Part shown: one piece after another, positions 1-14,663 of the stretch | Numbering within the stretch: the first letter of the stretch is position 1 | Layout of the letters: the number at the start of each line of letters is the position of its first letter | NCBI RefSeq assembly: GCF_000717335.1 | Contig: NZ_JNYZ01000013.1 | Span: 124,001 to 188,000, forward strand | Source: Amycolatopsis jejuensis | GTDB lineage: Bacteria > Actinomycetota > Actinomycetes > Mycobacteriales > Pseudonocardiaceae | DNA: 64,000 nt | Direction of reading: 5' to 3' | Position numbers and translations under genes: made by a program | The notes under the pieces: generated by a model | Seen by the model: only the letters and a program-made list of their open reading frames with translations | Database searches by the model: none | Told to the model about the DNA's origin: nothing

Positions 1-45
1 CGGAATCACCGGTGGACCGCCTCTGCTCAGTACTCCCGAAAACCC

Positions 46-588
46 TTACTCCTCCGGGAAGATCACCACCCGGCGCTTCGGGTCCTCGCCCTCGCTCTCG
101 CTCGTGACGCCCTTCACGGTTGCCACTGCGTCGTGGACGACCTTGCGCTCGAACGGGCTCATCGGCTGCAGCCGGACGCGCTCGCCGTTCGACAGCACCG
201 ACTCGGCCGTCGAGCGGCCCAGTTCGCGGAGCTCCTCGCGGCGGTCGGCTCGCCAGCCCGCGATGTCCAGCATCAGGCGGCTGCGCGAGCCCGTCTCCTG
301 CTGGACTGCCAGGCGGGTGAGCTCCTGCAGCGCTTCGAGCACCGTGCCACGGGTGCCGACCAGCTTCTCCAGGTCCTCTCCGCCGTCGATGCTCACGATG
401 GCGCGGCCTGCTTCGACGTCCAGGTCGATGTCGCCGTCGTAGTCGAGCAGGTCCAGCAGGCGCTCGAGATAGTCGCCGGCGATGTCACCTTCCCGCACGA
501 GGGTGTCGTCGTCACCGCCCTGCTTCGGTTCGGCCAGTGCGCTTGTTTCGTCCTGATCGGCGTCGATCGTGTCGACCGTCTCCGACAT
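46..588 (-). CDS. jag: Jag/KhpB-like RNA-binding protein (KH + R3H)
   Basis: A 180-residue protein with an acidic, probably disordered N-terminus (about 1-35), a Jag-type KH domain (about 40-115, containing LEKLVGTRGTVLEALQEL) and a C-terminal R3H domain (about 120-175, LQPMSPFERKVVHDAVA). Family members bind RNA and are tied to cell elongation and envelope regulation, usually with a KhpA partner. The ATG at 588 follows a GAGGAGAC ribosome site. It lies 29 bases downstream of yidC in the leftward rpmH-rnpA-yidD-yidC-jag cluster that is standard beside actinobacterial dnaA. The length fits the actinobacterial family. Confidence 0.93.
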   Translation of the reverse strand: MSETVDTIDADQDETSALAEPKQGGDDDTLVREGDIAGDYLERLLDLLDYDGDIDLDVEAGRAIVSIDGGEDLEKLVGTRGTVLEALQELTRLAVQQETGSRSRLMLDIAGWRADRREELRELGRSTAESVLSNGERVRLQPMSPFERKVVHDAVATVKGVTSESEGEDPKRRVVIFPEE

Positions 589-617
589 CTTTCGTCTCCT
601 CTCCGAACCGGTTCGCG

Positions 618-1766
618 TCAGCGACGCTTCCGGCCCGACTTCCTGTTCGAGTCCTTGAGGAGTCCGGGCACCCCGGTGCCGTTCTCCTTCGATCCGTTCG
701 GGGACTGCTTCGGCGCGCTGTCCGTGCCGTCGCCAGAGTCGGCGGCCTTCTTCTCCGAGGACGCGACACCACCGTCAGAAGAACCCGACGACGTCTGCGC
801 GAACCCGTGCGCCGAACCGGCCTTGGTCACCTTGCGCTGCTGCCCCTGCTGCTGGTTCTTCTTCTGCTGCACCGGCTTCTGCCCGACCCGCGGCGCGGTC
901 GGCTTCTGGCCCGGCTTCGGTCCGAGCGACGCGCGCTTCTCGGCGGCTTCTTCCTTGCGGGCGGTCTCTTCCTTGTCGATCCTGGTGTAGACGATGCGCT
1001 GCTGCATCAGCGTCCAGCCGTTGTTCGCGAGCCAGTAGAAGAGCAGGCCCAGCGGGAAGAACGCACCGAACACGAGCACGCCGAGCGGGAAGATGTACAT
1101 CGTCAGCTTGTTCATGATCGCGGTCTGCTGGCTGCCCGCCGCGGCCGCGTTCTGCCGGGACACCGAGTGCCGCGCGGTGAGGTGCGTGGCGATCGCCGCG
1201 ACGATCATCAGCGGCAGCGCCACCGGGAGCACGTTCCAGTGCCAGCCGCCGTTCGCGACGTTACCGGCGACCGCGCCGACGCCGTTGTTGACCGCCTCGC
1301 CCAGGTTGACGCCGAACAGCTTGGCGCTCGTGTAGGACACGACGTCGTGCTCGGTGAAGAAGTAGTTCTCGGTCTTCGGGCCGCCGCCGGGCGGCGGGAA
1401 GGTGAACGCACGGAGCACGTGGTTCAGGCCGATGAAGACCGGGATCTGCAGGATCATCGGAAGACAGCTGCCGAGCGGGTTGACGCCGTGTTCGCGCTGG
1501 AGCTTCTGCATCTCCTGCGCCTGGCGCTGCCGGTCGTTCGCGTACTTCTTCTGGATCTTCTTCATCTCCGGCGCGAAGTCCTGCATCTTCTTCATCGACC
1601 GGACCTGGTTCACGAACGGCTTGAACATGATGCCGCGCACGGTGAACGTGAGGAAGATGATGCCGAGGATCCAGGAGATAGCCGTGGCTTCCCCGAAGGC
1701 GAACCCGAAGACCTTGTGCCAACACCACAAGATGAAGGACACGGGGTAGTAGATGAAATCGAGCAC
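618..1766 (-). CDS. yidC: Membrane protein insertase YidC (Oxa1 family)
   Basis: A 382-residue YidC/Oxa1 insertase that places membrane proteins in the bilayer with or without SecYEG. An N-terminal hydrophobic helix is followed by the conserved region around GIMFKPFVNQVRSMKKMQ, a charged cytoplasmic hairpin (residues about 60-95) and hydrophobic segments near 105-130, 195-215 and 235-255. The C-terminal ~120 residues form a basic, Gln/Lys-rich tail of the kind seen in actinobacterial YidC and thought to contact ribosomes. It starts with GTG at 1766; its ribosome site (GGAG) overlaps the yidD stop codon, so the two are likely translationally coupled. Confidence 0.96.
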   Translation of the reverse strand: MLDFIYYPVSFILWCWHKVFGFAFGEATAISWILGIIFLTFTVRGIMFKPFVNQVRSMKKMQDFAPEMKKIQKKYANDRQRQAQEMQKLQREHGVNPLGSCLPMILQIPVFIGLNHVLRAFTFPPPGGGPKTENYFFTEHDVVSYTSAKLFGVNLGEAVNNGVGAVAGNVANGGWHWNVLPVALPLMIVAAIATHLTARHSVSRQNAAAAGSQQTAIMNKLTMYIFPLGVLVFGAFFPLGLLFYWLANNGWTLMQQRIVYTRIDKEETARKEEAAEKRASLGPKPGQKPTAPRVGQKPVQQKKNQQQGQQRKVTKAGSAHGFAQTSSGSSDGGVASSEKKAADSGDGTDSAPKQSPNGSKENGTGVPGLLKDSNRKSGRKRR

Positions 1767-1770
1767 TGAG

Positions 1771-2091
1771 CTACTCCTCGATCGGTGTTTCAGGCATGCG
1801 GTGTCGCCACGAGAACTTCTCGGGCACGGGGTCGCGGCCGGGCAGGGTCCACGGGCCGCAGCGAAGCAGCCGGCGCAGCGCGAGGTAGGAGCCGCGAGCC
1901 GCGCCGTGGCGGGTCAGGGCTTCGACCGCGTACGCGCTGCAGCTCGGGTAGAACCGGCAAGCCGGCGGGAGAAAGGGCGAGATCGCCTTGCGGTAGAACC
2001 GCACGGGAAGGAGCAGTACCCACGCGACCGGGCCCGGCCGGGGTGGCTTCTCTTCCACGGGTGGAACATCCTGCTCGGGGGTGGCTTCCAT
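1771..2091 (-). CDS. yidD: Membrane protein insertion efficiency factor YidD
   Basis: A 106-residue YidD protein. The family core is clear: RFYRKAISPFLPPACRFYPS, followed by CSAYAVEAL with the conserved cysteines, then an Arg-rich amphipathic stretch ending in PWTLPGRDPVP. YidD is a small peripheral membrane protein that aids YidC-dependent insertion. It lies 6 bases from rnpA and 4 bases from yidC. The N-terminal ~25 residues (PPVEEKPPRP) are a short proline-rich extension. Start is ATG at 2091. Confidence 0.93.
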   Translation of the reverse strand: MEATPEQDVPPVEEKPPRPGPVAWVLLLPVRFYRKAISPFLPPACRFYPSCSAYAVEALTRHGAARGSYLALRRLLRCGPWTLPGRDPVPEKFSWRHRMPETPIEE

Positions 2092-2097
2092 GGCCGT

Positions 2098-2517
2098 TTA
2101 CACCGCTGATCCGTGATCGGGGGCCGTGCCCTGCTGGCGCGGCTGCCGGGGAGCATCGGACCCCGGCGCCGGAAGACCGAGCCGGCGCAGTGCGGCGTCG
2201 AGATCGGCGCCGAGCTCCGCGCTCGAGGCAGCCGCCGCCGGAGGCAATGCCCGTACCACCAACGAGCTGCCCGCGGGCAGTGTTCCGAGCCGGGCGGAAA
2301 CGAGGTGCCGCAGCTGCCGGGTGACCCGGTGGCGCACCACCGAGTTGCCGACGGCCTTGCTCACCACAAAACCCGCCCTGGCCGTCGCGGGGACGGCCAC
2401 GGACGGGTCCGTGGTCAACGCGTGGACGACGAGCCGGCGCCTGCCTGCCCGGGACCCCCGCCGGAGGACGACCCGGAAGTCCTCACTCCGCCGCAGACGT
2501 GCAGCAGCGGGCAGCAC
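2098..2517 (-). CDS. rnpA: Ribonuclease P protein component
   Basis: A 139-residue RnpA, the protein subunit that assists the catalytic RNase P RNA in 5' maturation of tRNAs. It opens with [14 protein letters not shown] and contains the conserved basic core [20 protein letters not shown], which corresponds to the RNR motif region. The C-terminal ~25 residues are a low-complexity Pro/Gln/Arg tail. It starts with GTG at 2517, 21 bases downstream of rpmH, so the two are probably cotranscribed as in most bacteria. Confidence 0.95.
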   Translation of the reverse strand: MLPAAARLRRSEDFRVVLRRGSRAGRRRLVVHALTTDPSVAVPATARAGFVVSKAVGNSVVRHRVTRQLRHLVSARLGTLPAGSSLVVRALPPAAAASSAELGADLDAALRRLGLPAPGSDAPRQPRQQGTAPDHGSAV

Positions 2518-2538
2518 GAGAGGCTCGATACGGCCGGA

Positions 2539-2682
2539 TCAGGCGGACAGCTCGGCGCGGCCCTTGCGACGGCGCGCCGACAGGATGGCGCGGCCCGCAC
2601 GGGTGCGCATGCGCAGGCGGAAACCGTGGACCCGTGCGCGGCGGCGGTTGTTCGGCTGGAAGGTGCGCTTGCCCTTGCTCAC
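2539..2682 (-). CDS. rpmH: 50S ribosomal protein L34
   Basis: A 47-residue ribosomal protein L34. The GTG start at 2680-2682 gives [20 protein letters not shown], which matches the family signature ([11 protein letters not shown]), followed by [27 protein letters not shown] ribosome site lies just upstream. It is the first gene of the leftward rpmH-rnpA-yidD-yidC-jag cluster and is divergent from dnaA across a 611-base intergenic region. Confidence 0.97.
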   Translation of the reverse strand: MSKGKRTFQPNNRRRARVHGFRLRMRTRAGRAILSARRRKGRAELSA

Positions 2683-3293
2683 TGCTTCTCCTGTGTCTCG
2701 GCCGTCGGGCGACGGCGGATTCCCCGGCGCCCGGCTGTCGTACGGGTCGCACGGAAGGCGTGCGTGTCTCCTACCAACGTGTGGCCTCGTCACGACGAGC
2801 GACGACATACCTGGGCACGCGAAACGCACCCGTCGCTTACGGGAGACCTTACGAGGGTACGCACCCCGGTCGGGAGACCTGCAGCCACCCCCTCCGCCAC
2901 GCACCGCGACCGGACGGGGGTCACCCGGCCCGGTACACCGCGGCACCGAATGGCAACACGCCGTACACCATGAAATGCTTGCGCGACACCACGTCTTGTG
3001 GCATCGACCGGGGCTTGTTAGCGTGCCTCTCTCGGGCTGCCGGGCGGGGTGGACGCCAGGTCATCGCCGCCGCTCGGTGCCGGTGGGTGTGGAGGCACCC
3101 CGGGGAGAACGCCGAGCCCGCAGGTGGCGTGGCTGCGGACCGCCGTACATTAGTGCACAGCTGTGGACAACTATGTGGATATCGCTGTGCCGTGGTGCGG
3201 GTGAGTCCGGCCATGCGCTCTGGGGGAGCGGTCCGGGACGTGCTCGGGGTGGTTGCGCGCGTCCACGCCGACGAGGGGAGGGGAGTCAGACCG
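2683..3293. promoter_or_regulatory. rpmH-dnaA divergent intergenic region with DnaA boxes
   Basis: This 611-base gap separates rpmH (leftward) from dnaA (rightward) and I see no convincing gene in it. A DnaA box (TGTGGACAA, 3162-3170) and a weaker one (TGTGGATAT, 3175-3183) lie about 110-130 bases before the dnaA start, where autoregulation by DnaA is known in other bacteria. The dnaA ribosome site is the GGGGAGGGGAG run just before GTG 3294. Both promoters must lie here, but I could not place -35/-10 elements with confidence. Confidence 0.7.
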
Positions 3294-4946
3294 GTGTCCG
3301 AGCACCAGCACAATCTGGGCGTCATCTGGGAGCAGGTGGTGCGGGAGCTGTCCGACGGCACCCTGTCCCCGCAGCAACGAGCCTGGATGCGGGTGACCCG
3401 GCCGATCGGGCTTCTCGACGGCACCGCGCTGCTGGCCGCTCCGAGCGACTTCGCGAAGGAAGCCATCGAACGCGCGCTGCGCACCTCGATCACCGACGCC
3501 CTGTCGCGTCGCCTCGGCCGTCCGGTCTCGCTCGCGGTGAAGGTGGACAGCACCGAGCACGTGGCACCCGCACCCCGCTATGTGCCGTCACCCTCACGGG
3601 TGGAAAACGACGGCGCCCGCGCCGACCAGGTGCGTCCAGAGGGCGCGCGCCCGGAGAACGGCCGCGCCGACCACGTCCGCCCGGAGAGCCCGCCCCCGCC
3701 GATGCCGCCGTCGCGTCCGCCGGTCGAGGCGGCCGTGCGCACTGAAGCGCCGCAGCCGCTCCGCGAAGACACTGACGACACCGACGACGCAGACGAAGAG
3801 GTCGACGAAGTGGGCGAAGCGCTCGCCGCCGCCAACGAGATCTGGCCCACGTTCTCCGGACAGCCGATCGCCGGGCAGCCGTACACCGCACCCGCGCAGC
3901 CGCAGACGTCGAAGACGAAGCTGAACGAGAAGTACAACTTCGACACCTTCGTCATCGGCGCGTCCAACCGCTTCGCGCACGCAGCCGCCGTCGCAGTCGC
4001 CGAAGCGCCGGCGCGCGCGTACAACCCACTGTTCATCTGGGGTGAATCCGGGCTCGGCAAGACGCACCTGCTGCACGCGGTCGGGCACTACGCGCAACGG
4101 CTGTTCCCCGGGATGCGCGTGCGCTACGTGTCCACCGAGGAGTTCACCAACGACTTCATCAACTCCCTGCGTGACGACCGCAAGGTCGCCTTCCAGCGCC
4201 GGTACCGCGACATCGACATCCTGCTCGTGGACGACATCCAGTTCCTGGAGGGCAAGGAAGGTACGCAGGAGGAGTTCTTCCACACCTTCAACACGCTGCA
4301 CAACGCGAACAAGCAGATCGTGGTCAGCTCCGACCGGCCGCCCAAGCGGCTGGAGACGCTGGAGGACCGGCTGCGCACGCGGTTCGAATGGGGCCTGATC
4401 ACCGACATCCAGCCGCCCGAGCTCGAGACGCGGATCGCGATCCTGCGGAAAAAAGCGGCGCAGGACCGGCTGGCGGTGCCCGGTGAGGTGCTGGAGTTCA
4501 TCGCGTCGCGCGTCGAGGCGAACATCCGGGAGCTCGAGGGCGCGCTCATCCGCGTCACCGCGTTCGCGTCGCTGAACCAGCAGCCGGTGGAGGTCGGGCT
4601 CGCGGAGATCGTGCTGCGCGACCTGATCCCGGATTCGCACACGCCGGAGATCACCGCGCCGACCATCATGGGCGTCACCGCCGAGTTCTTCGACGTGACG
4701 CTCGACGACCTGTGCGGGCCCGGCAAGACGAAGGCGCTCGCCACGGCCCGCCAGATCGCGATGTACCTCTGCCGCGAGCTCACCGAGATGTCGCTCCCGA
4801 AGATCGGGCAGACGTTCGGCGGCCGCGACCACACCACCGTCATGCACGCGGACAAGAAGATCCGCAAGGAGATGGCCGAACGCCGGCGCATCTACGACCA
4901 GGTGCAGGAATTGACGTCGCGGATCAAGCAGCGAGCACGCCAGTAA
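3294..4946 (+). CDS. dnaA: Chromosomal replication initiator DnaA
   Basis: A 550-residue DnaA when started at the GTG at 3294 ([16 protein letters not shown]), which has a GGGGAG ribosome site; the open frame extends much further upstream but without similarity. Domain I covers about 1-90; domain II is a long Pro/Glu/Asp-rich linker (about 95-215) typical of actinobacteria. Domain III is AAA+ with Walker [16 protein letters not shown] and Walker [14 protein letters not shown]. Domain IV carries the DnaA-box-binding signature [17 protein letters not shown] near the C-terminus. It opens oriC with ATP bound. A strong hairpin terminator follows at 4961-4993. Confidence 0.97.
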   Translation: MSEHQHNLGVIWEQVVRELSDGTLSPQQRAWMRVTRPIGLLDGTALLAAPSDFAKEAIERALRTSITDALSRRLGRPVSLAVKVDSTEHVAPAPRYVPSPSRVENDGARADQVRPEGARPENGRADHVRPESPPPPMPPSRPPVEAAVRTEAPQPLREDTDDTDDADEEVDEVGEALAAANEIWPTFSGQPIAGQPYTAPAQPQTSKTKLNEKYNFDTFVIGASNRFAHAAAVAVAEAPARAYNPLFIWGESGLGKTHLLHAVGHYAQRLFPGMRVRYVSTEEFTNDFINSLRDDRKVAFQRRYRDIDILLVDDIQFLEGKEGTQEEFFHTFNTLHNANKQIVVSSDRPPKRLETLEDRLRTRFEWGLITDIQPPELETRIAILRKKAAQDRLAVPGEVLEFIASRVEANIRELEGALIRVTAFASLNQQPVEVGLAEIVLRDLIPDSHTPEITAPTIMGVTAEFFDVTLDDLCGPGKTKALATARQIAMYLCRELTEMSLPKIGQTFGGRDHTTVMHADKKIRKEMAERRRIYDQVQELTSRIKQRARQ

Positions 4947-4960
4947 CCCGAATACCTGCG

Positions 4961-4993
4961 AAGGGCGCCACGGACCACCGTGGCGCCTTTTTG
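4961..4993 (+). terminator. Rho-independent terminator after dnaA
   Basis: Perfect 10-bp stem (GGCGCCACGG / CCGTGGCGCC) with an ACCA loop followed by TTTTT, 17 bases after the dnaA stop codon. It separates dnaA transcription from oriC. Confidence 0.9.
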
Positions 4994-5770
4994 TTGGCCT
5001 ACAACGCTTCGCGCGCGAAGCTGCGTACACGCGCGTACGCGGCTGTACGCAGAATTTCCCGAACTCATTGATACACAAGGGGTTTTCCCCAGGGTGTGGG
5101 TAGTTTGCCCACAGTGCCAACGAATCCGGGACCTGCGACGACCCGAAATCGATCCACATCCCGTTCACACTGAATCCACAGGTTGTCCCCAGGGTTGTCC
5201 ACGTGGATTCCCCAGGTTGCCCACAATTGATCCACAGTTGTGGGTCGTCACCCATCAGGGCGATCGCGAGCCCGTCGAGTACCCCCAGAACCTGGGTACA
5301 ACTCGGCCCGAAGCTGGGGACAACCCTGGGGACAACTGAGTCTTCCTGTGGACGAATCGGCCCGGGCCCGAAACCATCCACCGATCGGCCGATTCATCCA
5401 CCGATCCACCACCAGGGCTCTCCACAGGGGTGCTTCAGTCACGACCAGGCACAACGAGCTCTGTCCACACAATCCACACCCCTTATTACTGCTACTGCTT
5501 TTAAATCTCTTCTTAGAGAGAACAAAACAAAAACAGGCGGAGGACGAAACTGGGGACAAGCTCCGAAGGCTGTCGGCTTGTCGACAAAGTCAAGGGGAGG
5601 CCGAGGTGACGGCGACCCCGGCGACGGCCTAACGTGGATGCCTGCACCTGGTCCGTTTCTGCGCAGGGACGGACCGGACCGGCGGGGACCCGGTCGCACG
5701 CGGTACTCACGACGGGTACCCGGCGGCCCCTTCACGAGCCGAGGGGCTCGGCTGTCGAAAGGATGCGCGC
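4994..5770. other. oriC: Origin of replication oriC (dnaA-dnaN intergenic)
   Basis: A 777-base non-coding region between the dnaA terminator and dnaN, dense in DnaA-box-like 9-mers of the actinobacterial TT(G/A)TCCACA type: 5105-5113 and 5217-5225 (TTGCCCACA), 5150-5158, 5172-5180, 5195-5203 (TTGTCCACG), 5228-5236, 5418-5426, 5461-5469 (CTGTCCACA), 5470-5478, and inverted TGTGGACGA at 5347-5355. A second repeated word, CTGGGGACAA, occurs at 5314-5323, 5326-5335 and 5550-5559, and inverted at 5183-5192. The AT-rich stretch at 5479-5536 is the best unwinding-element candidate. The dnaN promoter must lie in the last ~200 bases. Confidence 0.93.
5479..5536. other. Candidate DNA unwinding element
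   Basis: A markedly AT-rich stretch (TTATTACTGC..., TTTTAAATCTCTTCTTAG, AACAAAACAAAAACA) inside a region otherwise above 60% GC. It directly follows two adjacent DnaA-like boxes at 5461-5478, the arrangement expected of a DUE. The assignment is by composition and position only. Confidence 0.6.
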
Positions 5771-6904
5771 ATGAAGATCCGCGTCGAGCGCGACGGGCTC
5801 GCCGACGCCGTCGCGTGGGTGGCCAGAAGCCTCCCCTCCCGGCCTCCCGTGCCGGTCCTTGGCGGCGTCCTCCTCGACGCGGGCGCGGACGGCGAGTCCG
5901 ACGCGCTCACCGTCTCCGGGTTCGACTACGAGGTCTCCGCCACCGTCGGGGTCCCCGCGACCATCGCCGACGGCGGCCGCCTGCTCGTCTCCGGCCGTCT
6001 CCTCGCCGACATCACCAAGGCACTGCCCGCACAGCCGGTGGAGATCTCCGTCGACGGCTCCCGCGCCACCATCACGTGCGGCAGCGCCCGGTTCAGCCTC
6101 CCGACCATGCCGGTCGAGGACTACCCGCAGCTGCCGTCCCAGCCCGCCCGCGCGGGCGAGCTCACCGGCGACGTCTTCGGGCAGGCGGTCACCCAGGTCG
6201 CCACCGCGGCTGGCAAGGACGACACGCTCCCGATGCTCACCGGCATGCGGCTCGAGATCTCCGGCGAGACGCTCACGCTCGTCGCCACCGACCGGTTCCG
6301 GCTCGCCATGCGCGAGTTCACCTGGAAGCCGGCCGAGGGCCTCGCCGACGCCGCGGTGCTCGTCCCCGCCCGCACCCTCGCCGAAGCCGCCAAGACCCTC
6401 GGCGGCGCCGGCACCACCGTGCAGCTCGCGCTCGCCAGCGGCGAAGGCCTGCTCGGCCTTTCCGGTGCCGGTCGCTACACCACCACCCGCCTGCTCGACG
6501 CCGAGTTCCCGCCGTACCGCCAACTGCTGCCCGCGAACCACACGTCACGCGCGGTCATCGAGGTCGGAGCGCTCACCGAGTCGATCAAGCGCGTGTCGCT
6601 GGTCGCCGAGCGCGGCACCCAGGTGCGGCTCGAGTTCGGCGACGGCAGCCTCCGGCTCTCCGCGGGCGGCGACGACGAGGGCAGCGCCGAGGAAGAACTG
6701 CAGGTCGACTACGAGGGCGAGCCGGTCACCATCGCGTTCAACCCCGGCTACCTCGTCGACGGGCTCGGCGCGCTGCACAGCGACCGCGCGGAGCTCACCT
6801 TCACCACCCCCAACCGGCCGGCGCTCATCAAGCCCGCCGACGCCGAGGGCAACGTCGTCCCCGGGTACCTGTACCTGCTCATGCCGGTCCGCCTGCCAGG
6901 CTGA
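5771..6904 (+). CDS. dnaN: DNA polymerase III beta sliding clamp
   Basis: A 377-residue beta clamp, the ring that tethers replicative polymerase to DNA. It opens with [20 protein letters not shown] and shows the three repeated clamp folds (about 1-120, 130-250, 255-377); the C-terminus ends in [17 protein letters not shown], matching the conserved (Y)LxMPVRL clamp tail. The ATG at 5771 is preceded by GAAAGGA. It begins the rightward dnaN-gnd-recF-dciA-gyrB-gyrA series. Length is normal for the family. Confidence 0.97.
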   Translation: MKIRVERDGLADAVAWVARSLPSRPPVPVLGGVLLDAGADGESDALTVSGFDYEVSATVGVPATIADGGRLLVSGRLLADITKALPAQPVEISVDGSRATITCGSARFSLPTMPVEDYPQLPSQPARAGELTGDVFGQAVTQVATAAGKDDTLPMLTGMRLEISGETLTLVATDRFRLAMREFTWKPAEGLADAAVLVPARTLAEAAKTLGGAGTTVQLALASGEGLLGLSGAGRYTTTRLLDAEFPPYRQLLPANHTSRAVIEVGALTESIKRVSLVAERGTQVRLEFGDGSLRLSAGGDDEGSAEEELQVDYEGEPVTIAFNPGYLVDGLGALHSDRAELTFTTPNRPALIKPADAEGNVVPGYLYLLMPVRLPG

Positions 6905-6952
6905 CCGGCCGGTCACCCACCGAGGATTTTCGTTCTGACGTAAGGGGATCTC

Positions 6953-7843
6953 ATGGTTCAGCTGGGTCTCGTCGGCCTGGGCAAAATGGGTTTCAACATG
7001 CGCGAGCGGCTGCGCGCCGCCGGGCACGAGGTGGTCGGCTACGACCGCAACCCGGATGTGACCGACTCGACGTCTCTGGCCGACCTGGTCAGCCAGCTGA
7101 CCGGGCCGCGGATCGTGTGGATCATGGTCCCGGCCGGAGACCCGACCCGGCAGACCGTCACCGAGCTCGGGGAGCTGCTGTCCGAGGGCGACCTGGTGAT
7201 CGACGGCGGCAACTCGAAGTTCACCGACGACAAGCTGAACGCCGACCTGCTCGCCACGCACGGCGTCGGCTACCTCGACTGCGGCGTGTCCGGCGGGGTG
7301 TGGGGCAAGGACAACGGGTACGGCCTGATGGTCGGCGGTGCGGCGGCCGACGTCGAGCGGGCCATGCCGATCTTCGACACGCTTCGTCCCGAAGGTCCGC
7401 GCGAAGAAGGCTTCTCGCACGCGGGCTCGGTCGGCGCCGGGCACTACGCGAAGATGATCCACAACGGCATCGAGTACGGCGTGATGCAGGCGTACGCCGA
7501 AGGCTTCGAACTGCTCGAAGCGTCGAAGGTGGTCGACGACGTACCCGCGGTGATCAAGGGCTGGCAGCGTGGCACCGTGGTGCGCTCGTGGCTGCTCGAC
7601 CTGCTGGTGCGCGCGCTCGACGAAGACCCGGAGCTGGACGATCTCGAGGGGTACGTCGAGGACTCCGGCGAAGGCCGCTGGACGCTGGAGGAGGCGGTGA
7701 ACCACGCGGTGCCCGCGCCGGTGCTGTCGGCGGCGCTGTTCGCGCGGTTCTCCTCGCGGCAGAAGGATTCCGCCGCGATGCGCGCGGTGGCCGCACTGCG
7801 CAACCAGTTCGGCGGGCACTCCGTGAAGAAGGCCGGGAGCTAG
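6953..7843 (+). CDS. gnd: 6-phosphogluconate dehydrogenase, decarboxylating (short form)
   Basis: A 296-residue short-form 6-phosphogluconate dehydrogenase, which oxidatively decarboxylates 6-phosphogluconate to ribulose 5-phosphate in the pentose phosphate pathway. The N-terminal dinucleotide-binding motif is [16 protein letters not shown] with GYDRNP; the substrate region GVSGGVWG and the catalytic-helix segment [18 protein letters not shown] are present. At ~300 residues it is the YqeC/GndA class rather than the ~470-residue enzyme. It sits between dnaN and recF, a placement seen in many actinobacteria, and has an AAGGGGA ribosome site. Confidence 0.93.
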   Translation: MVQLGLVGLGKMGFNMRERLRAAGHEVVGYDRNPDVTDSTSLADLVSQLTGPRIVWIMVPAGDPTRQTVTELGELLSEGDLVIDGGNSKFTDDKLNADLLATHGVGYLDCGVSGGVWGKDNGYGLMVGGAAADVERAMPIFDTLRPEGPREEGFSHAGSVGAGHYAKMIHNGIEYGVMQAYAEGFELLEASKVVDDVPAVIKGWQRGTVVRSWLLDLLVRALDEDPELDDLEGYVEDSGEGRWTLEEAVNHAVPAPVLSAALFARFSSRQKDSAAMRAVAALRNQFGGHSVKKAGS

Positions 7844-7862
7844 CTCCCGCGGGTCCCCGCTC

Positions 7863-9005
7863 GTGTATCTGCGACATCTCCAGGTCACCGACTTCCGGTC
7901 CTGGCCACAGGCCGACCTCGCCCTCGAACCGGGGCCGGTCGTCCTCGTCGGCCAGAACGGCCGGGGGAAGACGAACCTGCTCGAAGCAATCGGTTACGTG
8001 GCGACCCTCGGCTCGCACCGGGTCGCCACGGACGCGCCCCTCGTGCGGCACGGTTGCGAACGCGCGCTCGTCCGGGTCGCCGTGGTCAACGAAGACCGCG
8101 AGATGACGGTCGAGCTCGAGATCACGCCCGGGCGCGCCAATCGCGCTCGCGTGAACCGGGGCGCCGTCGGCAAACCCCGTGACGTGCTCGGCATTCTGCG
8201 TACGGTGCTGTTCTCTCCCGAGGACCTCGCGCTCGTCCGCGGCGACCCAAGTGAACGCCGTCGGTTCATGGACGAGCTGCTCGTGCTTCGCGCGCCGCGG
8301 TACGCCGGGGTGCGCGCGGACTACGAGAAGGTGCTGAAGCAACGCAACGCGCTTCTCAAGACGGCGGGCAAACGCCGTACGGGGCGCGAAGATCCGTACG
8401 CGCTGTCGACGCTCGATGTGTGGGACGACCATCTCTCGGTGGCTGGTGCGCAACTCCTCGCAGCACGGTTGAACCTCATCGCCGACCTTGCGCCGTACGC
8501 GGCCGACGCGTACATGGGCGTCGCGCCCGACTCGCGCCCGGCGAAGATCTCGTACAAGTCTTCGCTCGGTGAAGGGCTTACGCCGGTTGAAGGCGAGCGC
8601 GCGGACCCGGAGCAGCTTCGCGAGCTGATGCTGAAGGCGTTGGCCGGCACGCGACGGCAGGAACTGGAGCGCGGCATCAGCCTGGTCGGCCCGCATCGGG
8701 ACGAACTGGAGCTGGTTCTCGGCGAGGCGCCCGCGAAGGGGTACGCGAGTCACGGCGAATCGTGGTCGTTCGCGCTGGCGCTTCGGCTCGGCAGTTACGA
8801 GCTCCTGCGTGCCGAAGCGGGCGAACCGGTGCTGTTGCTGGACGATGTCTTTGCGGAGCTCGACCGCAAGCGGCGGGCGCGGCTGGCCGAGGTCGCGGCG
8901 GGGGCCGAGCAGGTGCTCATCACCGCCGCGGTGGACGAGGACGTACCGGCCGAACTGGCCGGGGCCAAGTTCACGGTGGCCGACGGGGAGGTGAAACGTG
9001 CCTGA
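7863..9005 (+). CDS. recF: DNA replication and repair protein RecF
   Basis: A 380-residue RecF, an SMC-like ATPase that helps load RecA at gaps with RecO and RecR. Walker A is [17 protein letters not shown], the ABC signature region includes [16 protein letters not shown], and Walker B is [16 protein letters not shown]. It starts with GTG at 7863 ([14 protein letters not shown]), 19 bases after gnd. Its last codons overlap the start of the DciA-type gene by 8 bases, which suggests translational coupling. Confidence 0.96.
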   Translation: MYLRHLQVTDFRSWPQADLALEPGPVVLVGQNGRGKTNLLEAIGYVATLGSHRVATDAPLVRHGCERALVRVAVVNEDREMTVELEITPGRANRARVNRGAVGKPRDVLGILRTVLFSPEDLALVRGDPSERRRFMDELLVLRAPRYAGVRADYEKVLKQRNALLKTAGKRRTGREDPYALSTLDVWDDHLSVAGAQLLAARLNLIADLAPYAADAYMGVAPDSRPAKISYKSSLGEGLTPVEGERADPEQLRELMLKALAGTRRQELERGISLVGPHRDELELVLGEAPAKGYASHGESWSFALALRLGSYELLRAEAGEPVLLLDDVFAELDRKRRARLAEVAAGAEQVLITAAVDEDVPAELAGAKFTVADGEVKRA

Positions 9006-9738
9006 ACAGTCCGGACGACCACGCCCGGTGACCGGCGTCACACGAGTTACCCACCGATCTGGGGACAAACCTGTGGACAGTGTGGATAAACCCGGAGCAG
9101 CGTCATCGCCGCGCGTGACGAATCGGCCCGATGGCGGTCTTGACAGTGCCCGGGCCGCTGACTCCGCGCGGGATTCCGCGCGTGCCGCGACCGAGCGTGA
9201 TGGCGCCGCTGGGCCGAACGAGACGGCGCCGTCCGGCCGCGATCTGGCCCATGCGGCGCTCGAAGCAGCCAAGGCGAAGGCCCGTGAACGGGGGGCGCCG
9301 CCGAACCTGCGCCGCGGCCGGATCACCGGGGGCGGCGGCCAGAATCCCCGGCGGCGGCGCTGGTCCGGCCCCGGTGCCGACGCACGCGACCCGCAGCCGC
9401 TCGGCCGCCTGGTGTCGCGGCTGATCTCGGACAGCGGCTGGCAGGACACGATGACCAACGCGCGCGTGTTCGGGCAGTGGGCCCGGCTCGTGGGGGAGGA
9501 CGTCGCCGAACACGCCCAGCCGGTGACGCTCAAGGACGGCGAGCTGACCGTGCGCGCGACCTCCACCGCGTGGGCCACGCAGCTGCGGCTGCTGCAGGGG
9601 AAGCTGCTCGCGAAGATCGCCGCGGGCGTCGGGCACGGCGTCGTCAAGCGGATGCGGATCCAGGGTCCGACCGCCCCGAGCTGGCGGAAAGGGCCCCGGC
9701 ACGTGCCCGGTCGCGGGCCGCGTGACACGTACGGCTGA
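8998..9738 (+). CDS. dciA: DUF721 / DciA-family replicative helicase loader
   Basis: A 246-residue protein with a long low-complexity N-terminus (about 1-125, Arg/Ala/Pro-rich) and a C-terminal DUF721 domain (about 130-235, including [20 protein letters not shown] and [18 protein letters not shown]). DUF721 proteins are DciA, the ancestral loader of the DnaB helicase in bacteria lacking DnaC/DnaI. The GTG start overlaps recF by 8 bases. DNA encoding residues ~20-31 contains a perfect DnaA box (9081-9089) and a near match (9072-9080), an unusual place for such sites. Confidence 0.87.
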   Translation: MPEQSGRPRPVTGVTRVTHRSGDKPVDSVDKPGAASSPRVTNRPDGGLDSARAADSARDSARAATERDGAAGPNETAPSGRDLAHAALEAAKAKARERGAPPNLRRGRITGGGGQNPRRRRWSGPGADARDPQPLGRLVSRLISDSGWQDTMTNARVFGQWARLVGEDVAEHAQPVTLKDGELTVRATSTAWATQLRLLQGKLLAKIAAGVGHGVVKRMRIQGPTAPSWRKGPRHVPGRGPRDTYG

Positions 9739-9896
9739 CCCGGGTTGCGCGCAAGCGGGTGAGTTCCCCGAGAACCGGGTCACGCCGGTGCGGACACGAA
9801 AGGACTCGCCCGAGGGTGATTTCGCGCCTCTGTGACCGACTGAGGGGTGTCCTTGCCGCATGTGAGCGAGCGCGGCCAAGTACACTGTTGTAGTAG

Positions 9897-11903
<2,007 letters not shown>

Positions 11904-11952
11904 GCGTCCCCCGTAACCCGCTTCCCCAGGACTGCTCACCGAGAAGGACCCC

Positions 11953-14628
<2,676 letters not shown>

Positions 14629-14663
14629 GCGGCGCCCCACGCACGGGTAAGGACTGACTCAAC

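Noticed and set aside
3594..5381. 595-residue minus-strand frame across dnaA and oriC
   Set aside because: Shadow of dnaA and non-coding origin; no domain pattern.
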